NCBI GenBank assembly: GCA_910588175.1
Contig: CAJUQQ010000033.1
Location: 1 to 20,703, forward strand
Length of the DNA stretch: 20,703 nt
Direction of reading: 5' to 3'
From: an uncultured Oscillibacter sp.
Lineage (GTDB): Bacteria > Bacillota > Clostridia > Oscillospirales > Oscillospiraceae
The position numbers were made by a program, and so were the translations under genes. Positions 7,322 through 13,967 of the stretch are shown here, one piece after another (within the stretch, counting starts at the first letter, position 1; every line of letters begins with the position of its first letter). The notes below the pieces were generated by a model that saw only the letters and a program-made list of their open reading frames with translations, was not told the origin of the DNA and did not search any database.

Positions 7322-8577
7322 GCAGAGTGCTTGTAATCGGCTGCGGAGGCGTTGCGTCCGTCGCCATCCACAAATGCTGTCAGGTCAGCGAGGTGTTTAC
7401 CGAGCTGTGCATCGCCAGCCGGACAAAGTCCAAATGCGACCAGCTGGCCGCCGGGCTGGCCCCCAAGACCGCGGCCAAGCTCACCACCGCCCAGGTAGAC
7501 GCGGACGACGTGCGGCAGGTGATCGGCCTGATCCGCTCCTATCAGCCGGACCTGGTGATGAATATCGCCCTTCCCTACCAGGACTTGACCATCATGGACG
7601 CCTGTCTGGCCTGCGGAGTAAACTACATGGACACCGCCAACTATGAGCCGGAGGACACCGATGACCCGGCGTGGCGGGCTGTCTATGAAAAGCGCTGCAA
7701 GGAGGCGGGATTCTCCGCCTATTTCGACTACAGCTGGCAGTGGGCTTACCGGAAGAAGTTTGAGGAGGCGGGGCTCACCGCTCTGCTGGGCTGCGGTTTC
7801 GACCCGGGAGTGACCCAGGCCTACTGCGCCCACGCGAAAAAGCATGAATTTGATACCATCGAAACCATTGATATTCTGGACTGCAATGGAGGCGACCACG
7901 GCTACCCGTTTGCCACCAACTTCAACCCGGAGGTCAATCTGCGGGAGGTCTCCGCTCCCGGCAGCTATTGGGAGGACGGGCACTGGGTGGAAATTTCCCC
8001 CATGAGCATTAAGCGGGAGTATGACTTCGACCAGGTGGGACACAAGGACATGTATCTGCTGCATCATGAGGAAATCGAGAGTCTGGCGCTGAATATCCCG
8101 GAGGCGCGGCGGATTCGGTTCTTCATGACCTTCGGGCAGAGCTATCTGGACCACATGCGTTGCCTGGAGAATGTGGGGATGCTGTCTACCAGTCCGGTGG
8201 ACTTCGAGGGGCGGCAGATCGTCCCCATCAAGTTCCTGAAAGCCCTGCTGCCCGACCCGGCCAGCCTGGGTCCCCGGACAAAGGGAAAGACCAACATCGG
8301 CTGCATTTTCACGGGAAAGAAAGCGGGCCAGGACAAGACCTATTATATCTACAATGTCTGCGACCATCAGGAATGTTACCGCGAGGTGGGCAGTCAGGCC
8401 ATCAGCTACACCACCGGCGTGCCCGCCATGTGCGGCGCGCTGATGCTGCTGACCGGCAAATGGAACAAGCCTGGCGTCTACACGGTGGAGGAGTTCGACC
8501 CCGATCCCTTCCTAGAGGCGTTGGATCAGCACGGCCTGCCGAGGAGTGAGAGCCGGACGCCGGTGCTGGTGGACTGA
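7318..8577 (+). CDS. Carboxyspermidine/carboxynorspermidine dehydrogenase (saccharopine dehydrogenase-like)
   Basis: Predicted NADPH-dependent enzyme that condenses L-aspartate-beta-semialdehyde with a diamine (putrescine here) to give carboxyspermidine. The 419 aa carry an N-terminal Rossmann start VLVIGCGGVAS (residues 4-14). PDLVMNIALPYQDLTIMDACLACGVNYMDTANYE matches the CASDH/Lys9-like saccharopine-reductase fold, and LLGCGFDPGVTQAYCAHA follows around residue 158. Context decides the function: agmatinase before and nspC after, with a 4-base overlap upstream and a 1-base overlap downstream (TGATG). A canonical lysine-pathway saccharopine dehydrogenase is unlikely in this setting. The diamine could be agmatine, giving carboxyaminopropylagmatine. 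Confidence 0.88.
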   Translation: MSRVLVIGCGGVASVAIHKCCQVSEVFTELCIASRTKSKCDQLAAGLAPKTAAKLTTAQVDADDVRQVIGLIRSYQPDLVMNIALPYQDLTIMDACLACGVNYMDTANYEPEDTDDPAWRAVYEKRCKEAGFSAYFDYSWQWAYRKKFEEAGLTALLGCGFDPGVTQAYCAHAKKHEFDTIETIDILDCNGGDHGYPFATNFNPEVNLREVSAPGSYWEDGHWVEISPMSIKREYDFDQVGHKDMYLLHHEEIESLALNIPEARRIRFFMTFGQSYLDHMRCLENVGMLSTSPVDFEGRQIVPIKFLKALLPDPASLGPRTKGKTNIGCIFTGKKAGQDKTYYIYNVCDHQECYREVGSQAISYTTGVPAMCGALMLLTGKWNKPGVYTVEEFDPDPFLEALDQHGLPRSESRTPVLVD

Positions 8578-9797
8578 TGAGCGGTTTCTGCGCGAGAGAA
8601 AGCCGCCCGGCCTTTGCGGGGCTGGGCGGCTTTTCCCCGGAGGAGTTATTTGGGGAGCTTTCTACGCCGTGCTATATTTTGGACGAGGCCATGCTGCGCC
8701 GGAACGGCGAAATTTTGGCCGGAGTGGCGGAGCGGACGGGCTGTCGGATTCTGCTGGCCCAGAAAGCGTTTTCCAATTATGATCTCTATCCCGTTTTAGC
8801 GCCGTACCTGAACGGGACGGAGGCCAGCGGGCTGTATGAGGCCCGGCTCGGCGCGGAGGAGATGCCGGGGAAGGAGGTCCACGTTTTCTGCGGATCCTAT
8901 CGGGAGGAGGAGTTTACCGGGCTGCTGCGGTACGCGGACCATATTGTCTTCAACTCCCCCCGCCAGCTGGAGCGGTTCGGTCCTCTTGCCAAGAGGGCCG
9001 GAAAGAGCATTGGACTGCGCATCAATCCGGAGTGCTCCACCCAGGAGGGCCATGCCATCTACGACCCCTGCGCCCCCGGCAGCCGTCTGGGCGTCACCCG
9101 CGCCCAGTGGGACGCGGCGATGTCCCCGGAGCTGACCGGCCTGCTGGACGGGCTGCATTTCCACACGCTGTGCGAGCAGGATTCCGACGCGCTGGAAATC
9201 ACGCTGAACGCCGTGGCGGAGCGCTTCGGCGACATACTGCCCCGAATGAAGTGGCTCAATTTCGGCGGCGGACACCACATCACCAGACCCGGATATGATA
9301 TTCCACGGCTGGAACGGTGCGTCCGCTGGGCGCGGGAGAGATGGGACCTGCGGGTCTATCTGGAGCCGGGGGAGGCCTGCGCGCTGAACGCGGGCTACCT
9401 GGCCGCCCGCGTGCTGGACGTACTGCAAAACGGCGAGACGCGGATTGCCGTTTTGGATGCCAGCGCCGCCTGTCATATGCCGGACGTGCTGGAGATGCCC
9501 TACCGCCCGCCGCTGTACGGCGCGAAGGAGCCGGGGGAGCTGCCCTATACCGTCCGCCTGGGCGGGCCCACTTGTCTGGCGGGGGACGTGATGGGAGATT
9601 ATGGTTTTGCCGCGCCGCCGGAGGAGGGAGACCTGCTCCTGTTCGGCGACATGGCGATTTATACGATGTGTAAGAACAACACCTTCAACGGGATGGCGCT
9701 GCCGGACATTTTTGTTCGCCGCGATGGGGGAGAGCTGCAATGCCTGAGAAAGTTTGAATATGCGGACTTCAAACGGCGCTTGGGCCGATGGTGTTGA
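8577..9797 (+). CDS. nspC: Carboxynorspermidine/carboxyspermidine decarboxylase
   Basis: PLP-dependent fold-type III (alanine-racemase-like) decarboxylase, 406 aa, which removes the carboxyl group of carboxyspermidine to yield spermidine. The PLP lysine is probably K63 in LLAQKAFSNYDL. HFHTLCEQD (about 194-202), LNFGGGHHIT (227-236) and the phosphate/substrate motif LEPGEA (262-267) follow the NspC pattern. C-terminal features are SAACHMPDVLEMPYRP and GPTCLAGD, which carry the subunit-interface cysteine of the family. It starts at the TGATG junction with the dehydrogenase and is the last gene before the operon terminator. Diaminopimelate decarboxylase and ornithine decarboxylase are fold relatives but lack this HMPD signature. 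Confidence 0.9.
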   Translation: MSGFCARESRPAFAGLGGFSPEELFGELSTPCYILDEAMLRRNGEILAGVAERTGCRILLAQKAFSNYDLYPVLAPYLNGTEASGLYEARLGAEEMPGKEVHVFCGSYREEEFTGLLRYADHIVFNSPRQLERFGPLAKRAGKSIGLRINPECSTQEGHAIYDPCAPGSRLGVTRAQWDAAMSPELTGLLDGLHFHTLCEQDSDALEITLNAVAERFGDILPRMKWLNFGGGHHITRPGYDIPRLERCVRWARERWDLRVYLEPGEACALNAGYLAARVLDVLQNGETRIAVLDASAACHMPDVLEMPYRPPLYGAKEPGELPYTVRLGGPTCLAGDVMGDYGFAAPPEEGDLLLFGDMAIYTMCKNNTFNGMALPDIFVRRDGGELQCLRKFEYADFKRRLGRWC

Positions 9798-9892
9798 GAT
9801 TTTTGAACGGAGCGGCGAGGAGGGAAACCCGCAAATAGCACATAAGACCTCGTTAGAGAAAAGAAGAATAAGGAGGATTCGCCTTTTGGGTT

Positions 9893-9920
9893 CCACGGGC
9901 ATAGCCCGTGGTTTCTTTTT
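9893..9920 (+). terminator. Terminator of the polyamine operon, resembling an IS200/IS605 end hairpin
   Basis: CCACGGGC (9893-9900), loop ATA, GCCCGTGG (9904-9911), then TTTCTTTTT. It is a good plus-strand terminator after nspC. The same hairpin sequence type is also common at ends of IS200/IS605 elements, so it could be a relic. The stretch 9798-9892 before it holds no gene that I can support. Confidence 0.75.
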
Positions 9921-9923
9921 CGC

Positions 9924-9959
9924 AAAAAGAGAAGGACGGGAACAAGTCCCGTCCTTCTC
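9924..9959 (-). terminator. Terminator of the flagellin operon
   Basis: A perfect 13-bp stem, GAGAAGGACGGGA (9929-9941) with TCCCGTCCTTCTC (9947-9959), 5-base loop. Read on the minus strand it is followed by TTTTT (9924-9928). It ends the tldR-csrA-fliC transcript and faces the polyamine terminator. Confidence 0.9.
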
Positions 9960-10002
9960 CCGGCTGAACCGAAAAGAATCTGCTTTTTAAACAATCCCGC
10001 GA

Positions 10003-11784
10003 TTAGCCCAACAGCTGCAGCACGCCCTGAGGAACGGCGTTGGCCTGGGCCAGCATGGCCTGCGCGGACTGAATCAAGATGTTGTTCTTGGTGTAGGACA
10101 TCATTTCCTCGGCCACGTCCGTATCGCGGATCGTGGACTCGGCGTCCTGGATGTTCTCCGCCATCACGGACAGGTTCTTCTGGGTGTGCTCCAGACGGTT
10201 CTGGACCGCGCCCAGGTCGCCGCGAATCTCGGAGACATAGTTGATGGCGTTCCGAATCACGCCGATGGCTTCCTGCGCGCCTTCCAGTTTGCCAATGTCA
10301 ATATCGGCGATGGTTTTGTTGACCGTGACTTCCTGGCCGTCCAGGGTCGTCTTTCCGGTGCCCATGGCATTGGTGTGCATGTCGCCCACGTTGACCCGCA
10401 GCTGGTTGAACTGATCGGCGGTGTCGCCAATCTGGAGGGTCAGGCCGCCGCCCGCCTTGGAGCTGGTTCCGTCGTTGATTTTAATGCAGGTGCCGGTGGC
10501 GTCGTCCGCCCAGACTCCGGCGGTGTTGGTTCCCTGCTTCACATCCAGGCCGGTGGCGTGCTTGATCTTTTCCACCATCGCGGCAACGTCGTTTTCGTCG
10601 ATGGTTTTCACGGCGCCGACTTCCACCCAGTGCTCAATCCCGGCTTCCCGCATCTGCTTGATGGCGTCGTCGTCCACCTTGCCGTTTTCCACAAAGACGA
10701 ACTTCTCGCCGTTGATCTCGAAGACCGCCTTTTCCAGGGAGGTGTTGTCATCCGTATGCTTGAAAATCAGGGCGTTGCTCAGATCGAGGGACTGATAGGC
10801 GTCCTCGCCGGTGACGCTGGCTCCAGCCGTCGTCTTGTCGGGGCCGGCGATCTTGTTTGTTCCGCCAAAGGCGGTGTTGACTCCGGCGGCGTTAAAATAC
10901 TGCATATCCACCGAGGCCACATTCGCGACGCCCGCTCCGGCCTCCTTGGCCTCCAGGACAATTTTGCCCGCGGTCGTGGTGCCGTCCACATTGTAGGTCT
11001 TCCCCAGCTCGCTGTTCTTGATCGCCGCCTCAAAAGCCTTTCCAATGTTCGCGTCCGTCAAACCGCCCGCCGCGGTCAGGCCGCCCACGAGCTCGTTCCC
11101 GTCCTTGTCCACAAAGCTGAATTTCGTGTTGTCAGTTTCGCTGAGTTTGGCCGTGATCTCGAAATCATAGGTTTTTCCGTCGGACATGGCGATGCTCATG
11201 GTGAACTTCTCTCCGCCGGTGGCAGCGGCCGCTGTCATATTCGCCTGCAGGATGGTGTCCTTGGTCTTGGTGGCCTCCACATCCGCAAGACCGGCGGCCA
11301 GGGTACCCTTGATGGAATCCCAGCCCTTGAACTCGGCGGAGGAATTGGTGCCGGTGGAGGCCAGGGAGCCGTCCAGCAGCTTGATGCCGTTGAAGTTGGC
11401 GGAGTCCGCGATGCGGTTGATTTCGTCCCGGAGGGCGGTGACTTCCTTCTGGAGGTTCTTGCGGTCCACGGGGTCGTCGTAGGTGCCGTTGGCGGACTGG
11501 GTGGCCAGGTAGTCCATGCGGTTGAGCATGTCCTGGATTTCCTGCATGGCGCCCTCGGCGGTCTTCACCAGGGAGATGCCGTCCTTGACGTTTTTCTGGG
11601 CGGCGTTCAGGCCGGTGATCTGGGCCCGCATCTTCTCGGAAATGGCAAGGCCCGCGGCGTCGTCACCGGCGCGGTTGATCTTATAGCCGGAGCTCAGCTT
11701 CTCCAGGTTCTTGGAGAGCGCGCTGGTATTGGTGTTGTAGTTCCGATAGGCGTTCATCGCCATGATGTTATGCTGAATTCTCAT
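10003..11784 (-). CDS. fliC: Flagellin
   Basis: Filament subunit exported by the flagellar type III system. The 593 aa have the conserved N-terminal D0/D1 coil (MRIQHNIMAMNAYRNY, LSSGYKINRAGDDAAGLAIS, residues 1-145) and C-terminal D1/D0 coil (IRGDLGAVQNRLEHTQ to VPQGVLQLLG, about 500-593). The central 150-490 is a long variable surface region rich in Thr, Ala and Asp. AAAGGAAG lies 8 bases before the ATG. No sigma-28 promoter (TAAA-N15-GCCGATAA) is visible upstream; the gap to csrA is structured leader with a CsrA-site hairpin, so transcription probably comes from the switch promoter near 13875. In the usual TLR5-contact helix, positions equivalent to Salmonella R90 and L94 are kept (NRMDYL) but R92 and E93 are changed. 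It may be one of several flagellins in the genome. Confidence 0.97.
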   Translation of the reverse strand: MRIQHNIMAMNAYRNYNTNTSALSKNLEKLSSGYKINRAGDDAAGLAISEKMRAQITGLNAAQKNVKDGISLVKTAEGAMQEIQDMLNRMDYLATQSANGTYDDPVDRKNLQKEVTALRDEINRIADSANFNGIKLLDGSLASTGTNSSAEFKGWDSIKGTLAAGLADVEATKTKDTILQANMTAAAATGGEKFTMSIAMSDGKTYDFEITAKLSETDNTKFSFVDKDGNELVGGLTAAGGLTDANIGKAFEAAIKNSELGKTYNVDGTTTAGKIVLEAKEAGAGVANVASVDMQYFNAAGVNTAFGGTNKIAGPDKTTAGASVTGEDAYQSLDLSNALIFKHTDDNTSLEKAVFEINGEKFVFVENGKVDDDAIKQMREAGIEHWVEVGAVKTIDENDVAAMVEKIKHATGLDVKQGTNTAGVWADDATGTCIKINDGTSSKAGGGLTLQIGDTADQFNQLRVNVGDMHTNAMGTGKTTLDGQEVTVNKTIADIDIGKLEGAQEAIGVIRNAINYVSEIRGDLGAVQNRLEHTQKNLSVMAENIQDAESTIRDTDVAEEMMSYTKNNILIQSAQAMLAQANAVPQGVLQLLG

Positions 11785-11835
11785 TTTATAATCTTCCTTT
11801 CAATAAAATGATGACATACGCGGTTCCGGCACGCC

Positions 11836-11851
11836 GGGACATCCCTGTCCC
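11836..11851 (-). promoter_or_regulatory. CsrA-binding-type hairpin in the flagellin leader
   Basis: On the minus strand GGGACA-GGGA-TGTCCC forms a 6-bp hairpin with GGA in the loop. It matches the CsrA SELEX consensus RUACARGGAUGU at 11 of 12 positions. It lies 52 bases upstream of the fliC start. A second GGA sits in the fliC ribosome site (AAAGGAAG). Two sites, one overlapping the Shine-Dalgarno, recall CsrA control of hag in Bacillus subtilis. The rest of 11785-11937 is GC-rich and heavily self-complementary. Confidence 0.7.
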
Positions 11852-11937
11852 AGCGCTGGGTGAAGCGCCTTGCAAAGCGCCGCCGTGCGCACAGCGGCTC
11901 CCCGTTCCGGCGCGGGACGGTTATTTCATCCGGCTCG

Positions 11938-12300
11938 TCAGCCGGTTGAAATCTCTGCGGCCCGCTCCACCTGGGCGGGCGGGAAAATGTGGTCCAGCTG
12001 GCGGCGCAAGGACTGGGCGTTTTCCCCGTCCATTTGCTCCAGCAGCGCCCGCATGGAGGCGAGGGCCTGGGCCTTGCTCCGGTTCCAGGGAATTTCCCGC
12101 CGGTGCCAGCGGGGACCCTCCGCCAAACAGGAGGGCCGCTTTCCCCCGTTCCGTTCCAGGACCTCTCCCCGCAAAATGGTGAGCTCCCGGGGGGCCTCGA
12201 TCATCAGCTTGCAGCGGTCGCCGGAAATGCGGTCCAGCTGAACCACCACGTCTTCGCCGATGGTCATATACTCGCCCAAGGTCAGGTGCAGACAAAGCAT
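11938..12300 (-). CDS. csrA: Divergent CsrA with C-terminal extension
   Basis: Carbon-storage-regulator-type RNA-binding protein; in Firmicutes CsrA represses flagellin translation and is antagonised by FliW. Residues 1-50 match CsrA (MLCLHLTLGE, TIGEDVVVQL, IEAPRELTILRGEV). The key C-terminal arginine R44 is present, but R6, a main RNA-contact residue, is leucine (L6) and residue 7 is threonine. About 70 extra residues follow (residues 51-120, with a tryptophan/arginine patch WHRREIPWNR and a predicted helix about 76-103), where typical CsrA is 60-75 aa in total. AAAGGAG lies 9 bases before the ATG; the leader also has clustered GGA triplets (GGAAGGAAGGAA), so self-binding is possible. The gene sits between the TnpB-like gene and fliC in one direction. 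RNA binding may be weakened or specialised. Confidence 0.82.
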   Translation of the reverse strand: MLCLHLTLGEYMTIGEDVVVQLDRISGDRCKLMIEAPRELTILRGEVLERNGGKRPSCLAEGPRWHRREIPWNRSKAQALASMRALLEQMDGENAQSLRRQLDHIFPPAQVERAAEISTG

Positions 12301-12369
12301 CGTGTTTCACTCCTTTTTCAGTAAGGCGGCGCGGGATTCCTTCCTTCCGCCAGGGGCCGCGTTGCGCGG

Positions 12370-12500
12370 GTTTTCATCGCGATAATATTGTGGACGCCCC
12401 GCGGGGCTTCCGGTGTGCGCACACACCGTCTCGTTTCCCAACCTGTCCCTTTGAAAAACGCTGATGGACGCGGAACCATGATGAAATTTCGCTTCCATCA
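12370..12500 (-). ncRNA. Omega-RNA-like guide RNA with a 3' guide segment
   Basis: The minus strand downstream of the TnpB-like stop shows an outer stem TGATGGA (12494-12500) with TCCATCA (12462-12468). A strong hairpin follows, CGGTGTG-TGCG-CACACCG (12411-12428), then a terminal hairpin in GAAGCCCCGCGGGGCGTCCAC (broadly 12390-12410). Ending the scaffold with GAAGCCCC, a short loop, GGGG, then GTCNAC is typical of IS605-family right ends and TnpB omega-RNAs. The guide would then begin at 12389: AATATTATCGCGATGAAAAC (12370-12389). The RNA is probably processed from the operon transcript; no separate promoter was found. Position, structure and the IS605-like end are seen; function as a guide is inferred. 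Confidence 0.65.
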
Positions 12501-12565
12501 ACCTTCTTCCAGCGGACCATGGGCCTTCTCCGGCGTCCCGGCCGGATAGCTGGAGCGGTGCGGGG

Positions 12566-13747
12566 TCACGCGCTTTGGCGCGGCTCCCGCATATGAACAT
12601 ACAGGGCTAGGCCTTGGGCCTTGATATTCCGGGCGGCGTTGACCTCCCGCCGGAGGACCGCGCCGCATTGGGGACAGGACCAGCTCCGGCACTTGGTTGG
12701 GATTTCCTCCGGCATAACGCCGCCGCAGACAGAGCAGGTCCGCGTGGAGGGGAAATAACGGTCCACCACCAGAAGCTCTTTTCCCTGCCGGGCCAGTTTG
12801 TAGCGGAGGCACTCCCGGAACATCCCGTAGCCGGAATCCGCCACATTTCCAAGGCTTGTGATCTTGTTGAGCTGGCGCATCTCATCGGCCCGCACGCACA
12901 CGGCGTCCCAGGCGTTGGCTATCCGCCGGGATTCCTTGTGGACGTAGTCGAGGCGCTGATTGGAAATGCGCTCATGAAGCCGGTACAGCTTTTGGAGGGT
13001 CTCCTGATAGTTCCTGGACCCGGGCCGCATCCGGCTCAGACGCCGCTGGACAGCGGCCAGCTTCTCCTGGGACTGCTTCCGCCACTGGGGCGGGTCCGCC
13101 AAAGCGCCGTCGCTGGCGGCGTAAAAGTGCCGCATGGAGTATTTGAGGCCGAGGGTGGTGTCCTCTGTGGGAACGACCGGCTCGGGGGCCCTCGCGGTTT
13201 CCTCATAGAGAATACAGGCGAAATATTTCCCGGTCCGGGTCTTCTCCACGGTGACGCGCCGGAGCTTCCACCAGCCCTGCGGGCGGCGGGAGAACTTCGC
13301 CCGGACGACGCCGGCCTTGGTCATGCGGATCCCGTCTTTCGTGACATAAATGGTGGGACTGGAGGTAAACACATGGTTGCAGGCGGTGAAGGAATCCCGG
13401 TCGGTTTTCCTGCGCTTAAACCTGGGATGCCCGAAGTGCTCCGGGTCCTTGAAGAACAGCCGGAAGGCCTGGGAGAGCTTATTGTGCTCCTGAATCAAGG
13501 CCTGGTTATCCACCTCTTTCAGAAAGGGCGCGCCGGTCTTGTACTTCGCGGGCGTGGGGATGAAGAACGCGCCGGTCTCGCTGTAAAACCGCTGCTGATC
13601 CGAGAGCATCTGGTTCCAGATATAGCGGCAGCAGCCGAAGGTTTTTTCAAACAGCGCCGCCTGTTCCGGCGTGGGTTCGAGCCGGACCTTAAGGGTAGTA
13701 AACCGAGACTTCGCGCCGTGTTCCCGTCCCGTCTGTTTTTCCGCCAT
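12566..13747 (-). CDS. tldR: Nuclease-dead TnpB homologue (TldR-like RNA-guided repressor candidate)
   Basis: TnpB/OrfB-family protein of 393 aa with normal architecture: N-terminal helix-turn-helix/WED (LEPTPEQAALFEKTFGCCRYIWNQML, about 23-48), REC-like middle, RuvC-like core from about 195, and a zinc finger with C338, C341, C358, C361. All three RuvC acidic residues are replaced. The family motif GLDYSM reads GLKYSM (K202), CIEDLNM reads CVRADEM (R286), and HDRDINAA reads LRREVNAA (E368). Cleavage should therefore be lost while RNA and DNA binding may remain, as in TldR proteins. ATG 13745-13747 is chosen for its GAGGGGGA ribosome site; an upstream ATG at 13810 has none. No transposase tnpA is adjacent. 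It is first in the tldR-csrA-fliC direction, downstream of the invertible promoter. A decayed transposon gene is the alternative, but the ORF is intact and the context is specific. Confidence 0.9.
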   Translation of the reverse strand: MAEKQTGREHGAKSRFTTLKVRLEPTPEQAALFEKTFGCCRYIWNQMLSDQQRFYSETGAFFIPTPAKYKTGAPFLKEVDNQALIQEHNKLSQAFRLFFKDPEHFGHPRFKRRKTDRDSFTACNHVFTSSPTIYVTKDGIRMTKAGVVRAKFSRRPQGWWKLRRVTVEKTRTGKYFACILYEETARAPEPVVPTEDTTLGLKYSMRHFYAASDGALADPPQWRKQSQEKLAAVQRRLSRMRPGSRNYQETLQKLYRLHERISNQRLDYVHKESRRIANAWDAVCVRADEMRQLNKITSLGNVADSGYGMFRECLRYKLARQGKELLVVDRYFPSTRTCSVCGGVMPEEIPTKCRSWSCPQCGAVLRREVNAARNIKAQGLALYVHMREPRQSA

Positions 13748-13829
13748 GCCGGTCCCCCTCTCCCGCCGCCCTTCGCGGCGCGGGCCGGGAAGGGGCAAAA
13801 TCCGTTCCATGTCGAATTTGCGCGAGGCT

Positions 13830-13853
13830 GGGCAAAAGGTATAGGTTTTGCCC
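13830..13853 (+). repeat. Inverted recombination site, left copy
   Basis: 24-bp site: perfect 8-bp arms GGGCAAAA and TTTTGCCC around the asymmetric core GGTATAGG. The copy at 13968-13991 is its exact reverse complement. The half-site AAAACC/GGTTTT recalls Hin hix sites. The central dinucleotide is AT. Confidence 0.85.
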
Positions 13854-13874
13854 GAATTCCGGCGAATTTTAGAA

Positions 13875-13904
13875 ATTATAGAAAAAGTTGCGAAAAACCC
13901 TTAA
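13875..13904 (-). promoter_or_regulatory. Promoter inside the invertible segment, facing tldR
   Basis: Minus-strand TATAAT (13875-13880) with a weak -35, TTAAGG (13899-13904), spacer 18. Transcription would start near 13868, cross the left inverted site and reach the tldR ribosome site. The weak -35 suggests activator help. No good sigma-28 promoter was found on either strand of the segment, and the plus strand has no convincing promoter. Confidence 0.55.
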
Positions 13905-13917
13905 GTTTTCCGAAAAC
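13905..13917. promoter_or_regulatory. Dyad next to the switch promoter, candidate operator
   Basis: GTTTTC-C-GAAAAC is a perfect 13-bp odd palindrome immediately upstream of the -35 region of the switch promoter. It is well placed for an activator. It would invert with the promoter. The binding protein is unknown. Confidence 0.35.
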
Positions 13918-13967
13918 CGTCCGAAATAAAAAGTGAAAGGCATTGAGGTCCATGTGTTTTAAGGACT

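Noticed and set aside
10186..11811. 541-aa open frame antisense to the flagellin
   Set aside because: It is a low-complexity, Gly/Val/His-rich shadow of fliC caused by GC-rich third positions, with no ribosome site or domain.
12371..12390. A real sigma-28 promoter on the plus strand here
   Set aside because: The -10-like CGCGATAA lacks a TAAA at the required distance upstream, and no plus-strand gene follows.
13748..13810. Longer start for the TnpB-like protein at 13810
   Set aside because: No ribosome site before that ATG, and the added residues are Arg/Pro-rich without similarity to TnpB N-termini; the ATG at 13747 has GAGGGGGA.
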